This document shows, piece by piece, positions 18,577-27,744 of a stretch of 64,000 nt of DNA. The stretch comes from Zhongshania marina (GTDB lineage: Bacteria > Pseudomonadota > Gammaproteobacteria > Pseudomonadales > Spongiibacteraceae), in contig NZ_PQGG01000002.1 of NCBI RefSeq assembly GCF_002915595.1, positions 62,001 through 126,000 on the forward strand, read 5' to 3'. The first letter of the stretch is position 1, and every line of letters starts with the position of its first letter. The position numbers were made by a program, and so were the translations under genes. Under the pieces are notes generated by a model that searched no databases, had not been told where the DNA came from, and worked only from the letters and a program-made list of their open reading frames with translations.

Positions 18577-18592
18577 TTCTGTCATGACAGAA
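18577..18592. repeat. 16-bp perfect palindrome over the TetR start codon
   Basis: TTCTGTCATGACAGAA is self-complementary and centred on the ATG at 18584. It could be an autoregulatory operator blocking translation or transcription start, but one such palindrome per 64 kb is expected by chance. Confidence 0.4.
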
Positions 18593-19222
18593 ATTACCGC
18601 TATCTCCTCATCCACCCCCGCCGCGAGATCACCGCAACAAGCCCGTGGTCGCCAGCGTTTTGAACGCATACTCGAAGCAGCCGAAGAACAGCTCATTCAA
18701 CGCGGTTTGAGCGACTTTTCTATTCCCGAGCTGGCATCGTCATTAACATGCACACGAACCAGCATCTACCATTTTTTTCCAACGCCATACGCCATTCTCA
18801 ATGAGCTAACGCGTCGGCACTTAATTACGCTGGAAGAAGAAGTAGAAAAGTTGAGCTACACAATAGAAGGGAAACCGTGGCAACAGGTTATTAGTGAGGT
18901 CGCCGATATCGTGGCCGATTACTACAACCAGCACCAAGCCGCCCGCATACTCATATTGGGCAGCGTGGCCAGCCACGAAAGTCATCAGGCTTTGCACCTG
19001 ACTATTTCGCATATTGGTCACCACGTAGATACCTTGATGCGAACTATCGGCGTGATCTTACCTAGCGACAACCCCGACGCGAAAGCACTGGTCGTCGAGC
19101 TCGGCACCGCCTGCTTGCGGCTTTCGTATTTTTTACACGGCGAAATCACCCCCGCCTATCGGCGTGAGTGCGCAGTTGCGATGATCGCCTACTTAGAACG
19201 CATTATTCAGCAAGAAGAATAA
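18584..19222 (+). CDS. TetR-family transcriptional regulator
   Basis: 212 residues. N-terminal TetR helix-turn-helix (about 24-72: RFERILEAAEEQLIQRGLSDFSIPELASSLTCTRTSIYHFFPTPYAILNELTRRHL) and a C-terminal all-helical ligand domain without a recognisable subfamily. It is transcribed away from the RoxA-like/TonB receptor/P450 operon across a 121-bp region holding two tandem repeats, so it most likely represses that operon and itself. It converges with ggpPS on its 3' side with only 13 bp between them. Confidence 0.88.
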   Translation: MTEITAISSSTPAARSPQQARGRQRFERILEAAEEQLIQRGLSDFSIPELASSLTCTRTSIYHFFPTPYAILNELTRRHLITLEEEVEKLSYTIEGKPWQQVISEVADIVADYYNQHQAARILILGSVASHESHQALHLTISHIGHHVDTLMRTIGVILPSDNPDAKALVVELGTACLRLSYFLHGEITPAYRRECAVAMIAYLERIIQQEE

Positions 19223-19235
19223 GCCCTTATAAAGA

Positions 19236-21509
19236 CTAGGCCACTTTGCAGGGCAGCTCGCTTAATAATGATTTTTCGCTGTGCCGACACGCACCCACCG
19301 CGCTCATAAATTCACCTCCCCACACATTGATGTCGTTGTGCTTAACAATGTCATAGGCTTCACGCATTCGGCTGCGCGCCTCGTCGCGATTAAGGGTTAA
19401 TGCTAAATAGCAGGTTTTCACTAATTCACTTCGGTCGTGAGGGTTTGCCAAAATTGGGCCACGCAACTCTGCCGCCGCGCCAGCAAATTCCGACAATACC
19501 AGTACACCCGAGCCATCGGTCATCCCCTGGGTCGCAATATATTCTTTGGCAACCAGATTCAGACCGTCCCGCAGCGGCGTAATCCACATCACATCCGCCA
19601 TGCTGTAATAGGCTACCAATTCAGCAAAGGGCAAGCTGCGGAAGAAGAACTGCAGCGGTGTCCAGCCCACCTTGGCAAAACGGCCATTGATTCGCCCTAC
19701 CGCCTGCTCAATTTGATTTTGTAGGTCACGATATATCGTCATTTCGCTGGCGGCGGGTACACAAACCATCATCAGCGTGACTTTGTCGTGCAAATCTGGG
19801 TACTCATCCAATAAGCGCTCATAGGCCTCAAGCTGCTCGATAATGCCTTTGGTGTAATCTAACCTGCCCACCGACAAAATCATTCGGGTGCCGTGCAGCT
19901 CTCGCCTAAGTTCTTCCATACGCCGCTGCACCTTTACATCCTTTAAGGCTTTTTCTACCCGTTTTAAATCCAGCCCGACCGGATGGGCGCCTAAGCAAAT
20001 ATGGCGCTCATTCACTTTAATCTCAGTGCTCATTTCATCCAGCCCTACCGCACAGCCATAAGTGAAAAAACGCGGTGCACAGTTCATTTTTGCTGTGACT
20101 TCCAAAGGGGTTACGCCTCGGGCCACGTCAACAAAATTTTCTGACTGGCGGGGAATATGAAAGCCGATGTAATCGCACTGCAAAAGACTACCAATGATGT
20201 CTCGGCGCCAAGGAATAACATTGAACACATCCGCCGAGGGGAAGTAGGTGTGGTGGAAAAATGCAATAACAACGTCTGGGCGCAACTCGCGCAAATACGC
20301 GGGCACCATCCACAAATTGTAGTCGTGTATCCAAACCGTGGCGCCTTCAGCGGCTTCCGCTGCGGCTGCCTCTGCAAATCGCCGGTTCACGTCGAGAAAC
20401 ACTTCCCAGTGATCTTCTCTAAACGTCGCCCGCTCCCAAAAGGTATGCAAGGTTGGCCAAAAGGCTTCTTTAGAAAACTTTTTATAAAAAATATCTACAT
20501 CGCTTTTGCTCAGAGCCACCCGCGACGCGACAAGATTGGGGTACTGCGCTGTATCGACTTCGGTGTGGGTTTCAAACTTGCCATCGCCCAGTTCGTGAAC
20601 AGACCACGCCACCCATGAGCCAGCGCGGCCATCAGCAAAAAAGCTCATTAGCGTCGGAATGATGCCATTGGGAGACGTTGGCTTGCGGCGAATAGTCTGA
20701 CCATTTTCGCGGAACTCTTCGTAGGGAAGCCGGTGATACACAATCACCAGATCAGACTTTCCCGGCACCGCTACATCGCGCTGCTCTGCCTCCATGCCCG
20801 CCATGCCCAAAAAGCCAAAGTGCTCAAATGCCTGCAGAATGCCGCCGCAGCCCGGCTGATCAGCGTGATAAACCCGCGCGCGATTCTCTGTCTCGCTCAG
20901 TAATGCTGGCTCAGAGTCACCCACGCAAACCCCGATAAAACCATGCTCGTACATAGAGAGGTCATTTAAAGTATCACCGGCGACCAAGACATCCTCATCA
21001 CTAATACCAAGCACCTCCACCAAGCCTCGTAGCGTAGAGCCCTTATTCACGCCCTTGGGCAAAATATCCAAATACAAATTAGCCGAATACAGAAGATCGC
21101 AATCTAATTCACGCACAGCATCGGCAAGCTCGCTGCTAATAGCATCTGCATCGCAAAAGAAAGAAAAGCGCCGCTCCTGTGGAACGTCTTGTCGCTGCAG
21201 ATTAGGGATGTGTGCCACCGCCTGCTCAACCACGTGTTCACCGGGCCAACGCTTATCAATATCGCCCTGCAGCGGTTGAATTGCTTGCTGAGTATGGCCA
21301 TCAACGACGGTGCAGCCCACATCGCAAATAATATAGTCAGGCTCAGGAATAGTCGGATCTGCGAGTAAGGGTAGCACCGACTCCAGTCCTCGACCGGTGA
21401 CAAAGGCCAGTTTGATTTCAGGGTGTGCCGCAATCAACTGATAGAGTTTAAGGCGCTGCTCGGTATCGCCCGCGAGAAATGTGCCGTCTAAATCTGTTGC
21501 TAAAAGCAT
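19236..21509 (-). CDS. ggpPS: Bifunctional glucosylglycerol-phosphate phosphatase/synthase
   Basis: 757-residue fusion. Residues 1-240 are a HAD-type phosphatase (DLDGT at 6-10, KGVNKGSTL at 152-160, [11 protein letters not shown] at 178-188), and residues about 250-745 a GT20 glycosyltransferase ([87 protein letters not shown]). GT20 includes trehalose-6-phosphate synthase OtsA, but the order phosphatase-then-synthase and the [23 protein letters not shown] signature fit GgpPS, described in Pseudomonas anguilliseptica, which makes the compatible solute glucosylglycerol from ADP-glucose and glycerol 3-phosphate. It is divergent from the ectoine catabolic operon across 393 bp; salt induction is expected but not visible in the sequence. 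Confidence 0.85.
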   Translation of the reverse strand: MLLATDLDGTFLAGDTEQRLKLYQLIAAHPEIKLAFVTGRGLESVLPLLADPTIPEPDYIICDVGCTVVDGHTQQAIQPLQGDIDKRWPGEHVVEQAVAHIPNLQRQDVPQERRFSFFCDADAISSELADAVRELDCDLLYSANLYLDILPKGVNKGSTLRGLVEVLGISDEDVLVAGDTLNDLSMYEHGFIGVCVGDSEPALLSETENRARVYHADQPGCGGILQAFEHFGFLGMAGMEAEQRDVAVPGKSDLVIVYHRLPYEEFRENGQTIRRKPTSPNGIIPTLMSFFADGRAGSWVAWSVHELGDGKFETHTEVDTAQYPNLVASRVALSKSDVDIFYKKFSKEAFWPTLHTFWERATFREDHWEVFLDVNRRFAEAAAAEAAEGATVWIHDYNLWMVPAYLRELRPDVVIAFFHHTYFPSADVFNVIPWRRDIIGSLLQCDYIGFHIPRQSENFVDVARGVTPLEVTAKMNCAPRFFTYGCAVGLDEMSTEIKVNERHICLGAHPVGLDLKRVEKALKDVKVQRRMEELRRELHGTRMILSVGRLDYTKGIIEQLEAYERLLDEYPDLHDKVTLMMVCVPAASEMTIYRDLQNQIEQAVGRINGRFAKVGWTPLQFFFRSLPFAELVAYYSMADVMWITPLRDGLNLVAKEYIATQGMTDGSGVLVLSEFAGAAAELRGPILANPHDRSELVKTCYLALTLNRDEARSRMREAYDIVKHNDINVWGGEFMSAVGACRHSEKSLLSELPCKVA

Positions 21510-21902
21510 GTTAATACCTGCGTTTGCACGCAGAGCCCAGCTCCCACCAGACTCCGGGTGCTGTTACAAAAATTCATAACACCAATATACGACGCAACCT
21601 CATTACTTCAGTATCTAAACCGTATTGGCTGCGTAAAATTGTGCACGCATAATCATGCAGGTATTGTGCCTATCAAAAATCCCAAAACTGCCTAAATTAC
21701 GCTGAAAATGCCGGCACATGCGGTTCTTACACATTTTTTTAATAATCAAAATTTTATCAAAAAATTTAATATTCTCGTTTTTCAAAATCATTACCTAGCC
21801 CACAATATAAAAACGCACCAATGCAGACCAGTCATAAAAATTAAAAAATTTTTGAAAAGTTCGTTTGCTCCAACGCAAAAGCTGTGCCACAGTAAAAACG
21901 TA
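21510..21902. other. Divergent intergenic region ggpPS / doe operon
   Basis: 393 bp with both promoters. The right half is strongly AT-rich with several A/T tracts. I see no ORF with support, no repeat, and no operator I can name. Confidence 0.6.
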
Positions 21903-23096
21903 ATGACTGATTTCTGGCTGAACACAATAGCCGCCGCGCAAACCCTGCGCCGCGACTTACACGCCCACCCCGAGCCCGGCTGGCAAGAGGTTCGCACCGC
22001 TGAAACCGTGCGCAATACCCTCACTCAATTCGCAATACCTTGGCGCAAATGCGCTGGCACCGGCACCATCGCCACCCTGCAAGCAGGAAACCCACAAGCA
22101 AACGCAAAACATATCGCCCTGCGCGGTGATATCGACGCCCTTCCGATTATTGAGCAAACAGGCAAGGCTTGGTCGTCTACCCACAAGGGCTGTATGCACG
22201 CCTGTGGCCACGACGGTCACACCGCTACTTTGCTAGCCAGCGCCCAATGGCTAAAACACAATGAACGAAGCCTGACTGGTCCTGTCACATTATTATTCCA
22301 ACCAGCGGAAGAAGGCGGACACGGCGCAAGAGAAATGATTAACGAAGGCGCATTAGACGGTATTGATGAAATTTACGGCTGGCACAACTGGCCAGCGATC
22401 CCCTTCGGCAAGCTTGTCTGCCCCGACGATATTGTTATGTGCGGCAACGGCACATTCACCATTACGGTTATTGGCAAAGGTGGCCATGCCAGCCAACCTG
22501 AACTCTGCCGCGACCCCGTGCTGGCCGCCAGCGCCATTACCCTAGCACTGCAACAAATCGTTAGCCGTCGCTTAGCGCCACAACAAGCTGCGGTGATCAG
22601 CGTCACCTCTTTTATGGCCGAGAGCGGAGCAACTATTATTCCGCAGCAAGCGGTATTAGGCGGCAGCATACGGGTGCCGGATGATGCCACCCGCGAACAA
22701 ATCAACACGCTCATCAGCGAGGTAAGCCAACAAACTGCACAGAGTTATGGGGTGGAATGCCGTGTGGAGATCACACCGCGCTATAACCCAACTATCAACC
22801 ATCCCTCACAGGCCCAGCGCGTTCGCCGACTATGGCAGGACAGCTACGGCGCAGAGTCAATCGACCTAAGCACCCGCACGCCTATTATGGCGTCTGAAGA
22901 CTTTAGTTATTACCTGCGGGAAATCCCTGGCGCATTTGCGCTCATTGGCGCCAACGACGGTGATCAACACCACCAAGTGCCCTGTCACAGCCCGCATTAC
23001 GACTTTAACGACAAACTCATCCCTCTAGTAAGCACCTTGTTTTCTCGCCTGTGTGGCGTGACGACGCCCGAAAAACCTGCACAACAAACCATCTGA
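21903..23096 (+). CDS. doeB2: M20-family N-acetyl-L-2,4-diaminobutyrate deacetylase (ectoine catabolism)
   Basis: 397-residue metallo-amidohydrolase of the M20D/hippurate-hydrolase type. Motifs: HAHPEPGWQE, RGDIDALPI, CMHACGHDGHTATLL (metal Cys/His), PAEEGGHGAREM, GWHNWP and MASEDFSYY. By itself it would be called an amidohydrolase; its place as first gene of doeB2-doeD-doeA-doeC points to hydrolysis of N-alpha-acetyl-diaminobutyrate, the job done elsewhere by AstE-type DoeB. I start at ATG 21903 (MTDFWLNTIAAAQTLRRDLHAHPE); the 65 upstream in-frame codons are AT-rich and unlike the family. Function from context is inference. Confidence 0.78.
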   Translation: MTDFWLNTIAAAQTLRRDLHAHPEPGWQEVRTAETVRNTLTQFAIPWRKCAGTGTIATLQAGNPQANAKHIALRGDIDALPIIEQTGKAWSSTHKGCMHACGHDGHTATLLASAQWLKHNERSLTGPVTLLFQPAEEGGHGAREMINEGALDGIDEIYGWHNWPAIPFGKLVCPDDIVMCGNGTFTITVIGKGGHASQPELCRDPVLAASAITLALQQIVSRRLAPQQAAVISVTSFMAESGATIIPQQAVLGGSIRVPDDATREQINTLISEVSQQTAQSYGVECRVEITPRYNPTINHPSQAQRVRRLWQDSYGAESIDLSTRTPIMASEDFSYYLREIPGAFALIGANDGDQHHQVPCHSPHYDFNDKLIPLVSTLFSRLCGVTTPEKPAQQTI

Positions 23097-23149
23097 AAAT
23101 AGTAATAGGTCGACACGTCGACCGACTTTATTTACACGAAGGAGTTCGC

Positions 23150-24388
23150 ATGAGTATTTTTGAGCAACGTGAATCAGACATCCGCGCCTATTGCCGGGTT
23201 TACCCAGTGGTATTCGACAAGGCCAGCAATGCTCGCCAAACCGACGAGGACGGTAAACAATACATCGACTTTTTTGCCGGTGCTGGGGTATTAAACTTCG
23301 GCCACAATAATCCGCGCATGAAAAAAGCCATGATTCAGTATTTGGAATCAGACGGCGTAACCCACACCCTAGATATGCATTCCACCGCCAAGCGCGCCTT
23401 TATGGAACGCTTTGTAAAAACCATTCTTGAACCCCGCAATATGAGCCACAAAATGCAGTTTATGGGGCCAACCGGCACCAATGCGGTAGAAGCTGCCCTT
23501 AAAATTGCGCGGCGCGCCACCGGCAGACAGGAAATAGCTGCCTTCACCCACGGCTTTCACGGCATGACATTGGGCTCTCTAGCCTGTACCGCCAACGCCT
23601 ACTTTAGAGGTGCTGCCGGTGTGCCGCTAAACCATGTCTCTCACCACAAATTTGGCTGTATGGAATACCTCGAACAACTTGCCAAACACTACGCTGACGC
23701 CTCTAGCGGCATTACGCCACCCGCCGCCTTTTTAGTCGAAACCATTCAAGCCGAAGGCGGCGTCAACGTCGCCAGCAAACAATGGTTGCAAGGTTTGGCC
23801 AAACTTGCCAAAGACGTGGGTGCGCTATTTATTATCGACGACATTCAAGTCGGCTGTGGTCGCACCGGCAATTACTTTAGCTTCGACGATATGGATCTCG
23901 ATCCCGATGTCGTTTGTCTCGCCAAAGGTGTGGGCGGCATGGGCACGCCAATGGCACTTAATCTTGTTAAACCCGAGATTGATAAGCACTGGTCACCCGG
24001 CGAGCATACCGGCACTTTTCGCGGCCAGTCGCTGTCTTTTGTGGCCGGTTCAGAAGCACTCAGTTATTTCGAGAATGATGAACTCATGAATGAGGTGAAC
24101 AGCAAAGCCGAGCTCATGGCGCGAGCCCTCGCGCCGCTAGAAGAAAACTTTAGCGCCGTTAGCGTTCGCAGCAAGGGCATGATACTGGGCTTAGATGTGG
24201 GCACCGGTGAGCAGGCCAAGGCCATTGTAGACAGTTGCTTTGCGGACGGCTTGCTTATCGCTAGCTGCGGCACCGGTGGCCGCGTTGTGAAATTAATTCC
24301 ACCCCTCACTATTCCCGACGACGATCTGCAACAAGGCTTAGATATTCTTGTGCGCAATACCACCAAAGTGATGGAGGCCGCCGCATGA
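23150..24388 (+). CDS. doeD: Diaminobutyrate--2-oxoglutarate aminotransferase (ectoine catabolism)
   Basis: 412-residue class III PLP aminotransferase converting L-2,4-diaminobutyrate to aspartate semialdehyde in ectoine breakdown. It closely resembles EctB: MGPTGTNAVEAALKIARR, FTHGFHGMTLGSLA, ETIQAEGGVN, FIIDDIQVGCGRTG, PLP Lys259 in CLAKGVGGMGTPMAL, and PGEHTGTFRGQSLSFV. No ectA or ectC is present and doeA overlaps its end, so it acts in degradation, not synthesis. Start at 23150 has a strong GGAG five bases upstream; upstream in-frame codons overlap the doeB2 end and are not conserved in character. ATGA overlap with doeA shows translational coupling. Confidence 0.87.
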   Translation: MSIFEQRESDIRAYCRVYPVVFDKASNARQTDEDGKQYIDFFAGAGVLNFGHNNPRMKKAMIQYLESDGVTHTLDMHSTAKRAFMERFVKTILEPRNMSHKMQFMGPTGTNAVEAALKIARRATGRQEIAAFTHGFHGMTLGSLACTANAYFRGAAGVPLNHVSHHKFGCMEYLEQLAKHYADASSGITPPAAFLVETIQAEGGVNVASKQWLQGLAKLAKDVGALFIIDDIQVGCGRTGNYFSFDDMDLDPDVVCLAKGVGGMGTPMALNLVKPEIDKHWSPGEHTGTFRGQSLSFVAGSEALSYFENDELMNEVNSKAELMARALAPLEENFSAVSVRSKGMILGLDVGTGEQAKAIVDSCFADGLLIASCGTGGRVVKLIPPLTIPDDDLQQGLDILVRNTTKVMEAAA

Positions 24389-25656
24389 TTCAACGCGATG
24401 ACATGACCTTTCCCTTTGAAGAATACCAGCGTCGCCTTAGCGAATTGCGACTGCGCATTGCCGATAGACGCTTAGACGCGGTGGTGATTTCTGATCCAGA
24501 AAACATCATGTATCTTACCGACTACCAAACCACCGGTTACTCCTTCTTCCAAGCTTTGGTGGTGCCCGTAGACGACGAACCCTTTATGATTACCCGCGCT
24601 CTGGAGGAATCCAATATCATCGCCCGCACTTGGGTAGAGCGCACCCGCCCCTACCCCGACACCGGCGATGCTATTCAAATGCTAGTCGATGCACTGCGAG
24701 AATTCGGGCTGGCTAATAAGCGCATTGGCTATGAACGCAACAGCTATTTTTTCCCCGCTTATCAGCAGGATCGTATTCACACCACCTTAACTGACGCAAA
24801 ATTACTCGACTGCTTTGGCATTGTTGAGCAGGGCCGTATTTGTAAATCGCCCGCTGAAATTCAGCTTATGCGCAAAGCGGCGCTGGCCACCGAGGCAGGT
24901 ATGCAAGCGGGAATAGACGCCTGCAAAGCAGGTGTGACTGAAAATGAAATTGGCGCAGCAATCAGTGCCGCCATGTTCCGTGCCGGCGGCGAGCCACCTG
25001 CAGTAATGCCATACGTCACCTCTGGGCCGCGAACCATGATTGGTCACGCCACTTGGGAGGGCCGCGCCGTGCTTCCCGGCGAGCATATATTTTTAGAAGT
25101 TGGCGGCTGCTACCGCCGCTACCACACCGCCATGATGCGCACCGTGGTGCTAGGCGAACTCAGCGACTCAATGCATCACGCCCAAGAGCGTATGAAGCAC
25201 GCTTTGCACGCCGTGCACGAAAAAGTACAACCTGGAATGACAGTCTCTGACGCCGATAATCTGGTGCGAAATATTATTTCTGAAAATGACGTTGGCGCGC
25301 GGCTGATTACCCGCTCAGGCTATTCAATTGGCATCGCCTTCCCACCGAGTTGGGACGAGGGCTATATCGTCAGCCTGAAACAGGGCGAATCAACCGTGCT
25401 GCAACCCGGCATGACCTTCCATATTATTCCGTGGATGTGGGGTGTAGATGGCGACAAAACCTGCGGTATTTCAGACACCATTTATATCACCGACACCGGC
25501 TGTGAATCATTTTTCACAATGAATAGAGATTTCACTGTAAAACCAGAACAGGCAGAACCCGCGCTGCTAGAGTTTGATGAAGCGCGCAAAAACAAACGGG
25601 AAGAAGCCGAAGCCAGCAAGAATGACGATAAGGCCAAAGCAAAAAGCGGCGAGTAA
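24385..25656 (+). CDS. doeA: Ectoine hydrolase (M24/creatinase family)
   Basis: 423 residues with a creatinase-type N-terminal domain (about 8-160) and a pita-bread catalytic domain (about 165-390). It opens the ectoine ring to N-acetyl-diaminobutyrate. Marker blocks shared with DoeA/EutD: DPENIMYLTDY, HATWEGRAVLPGEHIFLEVGGCYRRYHTAMMRTVVLG, RSGYSIGIAFPPSWDEGYIVSLKQGESTVLQPGMTFHIIPWMW and ISDTIYITDTGCESF. The aminopeptidase metal ligands are replaced, as in creatinase and DoeA. The C-terminal 30 residues are a Lys/Glu-rich tail not usual in the family. ATG 24385 overlaps the doeD stop; a second ATG at 24403 is possible. Confidence 0.88.
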   Translation: MIQRDDMTFPFEEYQRRLSELRLRIADRRLDAVVISDPENIMYLTDYQTTGYSFFQALVVPVDDEPFMITRALEESNIIARTWVERTRPYPDTGDAIQMLVDALREFGLANKRIGYERNSYFFPAYQQDRIHTTLTDAKLLDCFGIVEQGRICKSPAEIQLMRKAALATEAGMQAGIDACKAGVTENEIGAAISAAMFRAGGEPPAVMPYVTSGPRTMIGHATWEGRAVLPGEHIFLEVGGCYRRYHTAMMRTVVLGELSDSMHHAQERMKHALHAVHEKVQPGMTVSDADNLVRNIISENDVGARLITRSGYSIGIAFPPSWDEGYIVSLKQGESTVLQPGMTFHIIPWMWGVDGDKTCGISDTIYITDTGCESFFTMNRDFTVKPEQAEPALLEFDEARKNKREEAEASKNDDKAKAKSGE

Positions 25657-25711
25657 TGCAGCCATTTATTTAAGCGCTTTTTGACGAAACCAAGATCACG
25701 ATGAGGTAGCC

Positions 25712-27073
25712 ATGCTGATAGCAACAAATCCTAGTAGCGGTAAAATAATTGCCGAATACCCTACTCTCAATAACACCGAACTCCACGAACGCATCGGCGA
25801 TGCCTTCCGCGCCGCAGATCAATGGCAGGCACGCAGCTACGAAGAGCGCGGGCAGGTGTTACGGGCAGTGGCCGCTGAACTCAGAAAGCAAAAAGATCAT
25901 CTAGCGAAACTGATGGCAATGGAGATGGGCAAACCCATCAAAGAAGGTGGACCTGAAGTTGAAAAAGCCGCAGGCTGCGCCGAATATTATGCCGAACACG
26001 CTGCAGAGCATTTATCCCCCCAAACCCTGCCATCCGACGCCAGCATCAGCTATGTATGCCATCCGCCGCTGGGTACATTACTCGGCATTTTGCCGTGGAA
26101 CGCGCCGCTCTGGCTGGCCTTTCGCTATCTAGCGCCGGCATTAATGGCGGGCAACACCTGCGTAATGAAACACGACCCCAATGTGCCAGCCTGCGCCATT
26201 GCCATCGCCCAAGTCTTTGCCGATGCCGGAGCGCCAAAAAACATTGTGGTAAATCTGCCAATTGGCAATGAGGCTATTGAAACAGCTATTCGCGACCCGC
26301 GCATTGCAGCGGTTTCGTTCACGGGATCAGGAAATGCCGGTCGTATAGTTGCCGCCGTAGCCGGCTCAGAAATCAAACCCACTGTACTGGAATTAGGCGG
26401 CTCAGACCCATGTATTGTGCTTGCTGACGCTGATTTAGAAACAGCGGCAGACACCGCCACCCTATCCCGCATGATTAATGCCGGACAATCCTGTATCGCC
26501 GCCAAGCGGATTATTGTTGAAGATGCGGTATACGATTTCTTTGTTGAAAAGCTGCAAAGCCGCATGGCTAAATTTACATCCGGCGACCCGCTGCTGACCG
26601 ACACCGACGTAGGCCCAATCGCCCGCGAAGACCTGCGCCAAAATCTTCATCGCCAAGTCACTGAATCCATCAACGCCGGTGCGAAATGTCTACTCGGAGG
26701 CGAACTAAGCGATGCACCAGGTTTCTTCTATCCGCCAACCCTACTCATCGACGTCACAGAAAGCATGTGCGCGTTTAAAGAAGAAACCTTCGGCCCCGTT
26801 ATGGTTGTGATACGTGCCGCCGACGTAGAAGAAGCCGTGCAGCTCGCCAACGAAACACCCTACGGCCTCGGCGCTGCGGTGTGGACAGCGAACGCCGAAC
26901 TCGCAACCAGCATTGCCAACCGCCTAGAGGCGGGCCAAGTCGCCATAAACGGCATCGTCAAAACCGACTCACGCCTACCCAGCGGCGGCGTAAAAGCCTC
27001 CGGCTACGGCCGTGAACTGGGGCCACACGGGATTCGAGAATTTGTAAATACCAAGCAAATTTGGGTGAAATGA
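25712..27073 (+). CDS. doeC: Aldehyde dehydrogenase, probable aspartate-semialdehyde dehydrogenase of ectoine catabolism
   Basis: 453-residue NAD(P)-dependent aldehyde dehydrogenase with catalytic Cys261 (NAGQSCIAAKR) and general base Glu227 (LELGGSDP), plus LGILPWNAPLW and SFTGSGNAGR for cofactor binding. The short N-terminus and PSGGVKASGYGRELGPHGIREFVNTKQIW place it with succinate-semialdehyde/Sad-like enzymes. As last gene of the doe run it should oxidise aspartate semialdehyde to aspartate (context inference). 55 bp separate it from doeA. No ectoine transporter, DoeX or EnuR-type regulator is next to it, so these must lie elsewhere. Confidence 0.82.
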   Translation: MLIATNPSSGKIIAEYPTLNNTELHERIGDAFRAADQWQARSYEERGQVLRAVAAELRKQKDHLAKLMAMEMGKPIKEGGPEVEKAAGCAEYYAEHAAEHLSPQTLPSDASISYVCHPPLGTLLGILPWNAPLWLAFRYLAPALMAGNTCVMKHDPNVPACAIAIAQVFADAGAPKNIVVNLPIGNEAIETAIRDPRIAAVSFTGSGNAGRIVAAVAGSEIKPTVLELGGSDPCIVLADADLETAADTATLSRMINAGQSCIAAKRIIVEDAVYDFFVEKLQSRMAKFTSGDPLLTDTDVGPIAREDLRQNLHRQVTESINAGAKCLLGGELSDAPGFFYPPTLLIDVTESMCAFKEETFGPVMVVIRAADVEEAVQLANETPYGLGAAVWTANAELATSIANRLEAGQVAINGIVKTDSRLPSGGVKASGYGRELGPHGIREFVNTKQIWVK

Positions 27074-27103
27074 CCTAACTATAAATAGAAATAAATTTTT
27101 AGT

Positions 27104-27128
27104 GCCGATCACAAATATTGTGATCGGC
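27104..27128. repeat. Perfect 11-bp inverted repeat between convergent doeC and CMD genes
   Basis: GCCGATCACAA and TTGTGATCGGC with a 3-base loop, placed where a bidirectional terminator is expected. However the T-tract lies before and the A-tract after the hairpin on either strand, the reverse of an intrinsic terminator; the tracts could only lengthen the stem. Function open. Confidence 0.5.
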
Positions 27129-27180
27129 AAAAAACTTAACGACATTAAACACGCAAATATTTAAGCAATTTGTTGAAGCT

Positions 27181-27546
27181 TTATTCTACCAATTCCTTAG
27201 CCACCCGCATCGCAGACAAGGCTGCCGGATACCCACAGTAGGCCGCGGCATGCATGATGATTTCTCGAATTTCTTCTGGACTAACACCATTGTTCAGCGC
27301 CCCGCGTATATGCCCCTTCAATTCACCGTGCGCCTGTAAAGCAATGAGCATTGAGACTGTTACAATACTGCGTGTCTTGCGATCCAAACCCTCACGAGTC
27401 CACACTCCACCCCAAGCATGTTCCATTGCGGCCTCTTGCAGGGGCATATCAAAAGCCGTCGCATTCCCCAAAGATGTATCAACATGGTCGCTGCCCATAA
27501 CTTCGCGGCGAATAATTTCACCCGCTTTTTGATCTTCAATACTCAT
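27181..27546 (-). CDS. Carboxymuconolactone decarboxylase family protein (PcaC-like)
   Basis: 121-residue small helical protein of the CMD/AhpD fold. It has WTREGLDRKTRSIVTVSMLIALQAHGELKGHIRGALNNGVSPEEIREIIMHAAAYCGYPAALSAMRVAKE, which carries the Glu, Cys and His pattern of gamma-carboxymuconolactone decarboxylase (PcaC, about 130 residues). AhpD-type peroxidases have CxxC, absent here. No other protocatechuate gene lies nearby, so the substrate is uncertain. It is divergent from liuR across 198 bp and convergent with doeC. Confidence 0.8.
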   Translation of the reverse strand: MSIEDQKAGEIIRREVMGSDHVDTSLGNATAFDMPLQEAAMEHAWGGVWTREGLDRKTRSIVTVSMLIALQAHGELKGHIRGALNNGVSPEEIREIIMHAAAYCGYPAALSAMRVAKELVE

Positions 27547-27677
27547 AAGATTCCTCTATTCACTCTGCTGCTAAATCAATATTCAGGGTTGATGACCACC
27601 ACCTTAGCCCAGACAGCATAGTATCCCAGCCTCCACCCCCATCCACGCATCAAACAGCTAAATCTGGCACCAAATAC

Positions 27678-27714
27678 TTACGTTGACGTTAACGTAAACC
27701 AAGGGTAGCATAAT
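27678..27714 (+). promoter_or_regulatory. LiuR operator and promoter of the liu operon
   Basis: TTACGTT-GACGTT-AACGTAA (27678-27697) is a 7-bp dyad directly in front of liuR. A -35-like TTGACG (27683-27688) overlaps it, and CATAAT (27709-27714) lies 20 bp further, the long spacer typical of MerR-type control. Confidence 0.7.
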
Positions 27715-27744
27715 GCCATTATTAAAAATATCGGACAATGTCTT

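Noticed and set aside
18577-18592. 16-bp palindrome on the TetR start codon as a certain operator
   Set aside because: About one such perfect palindrome is expected by chance in 64 kb, so position is its only support.
19236-21509. Trehalose-6-phosphate synthase/phosphatase (OtsA/OtsB fusion)
   Set aside because: The phosphatase-first order and the GT20 motifs fit GgpPS better; trehalose cannot be fully excluded without an alignment.
27104-27128. Hairpin between doeC and the CMD gene as an intrinsic terminator
   Set aside because: T-tract before and A-tract after the stem on both strands, the wrong order; kept only as an inverted repeat.
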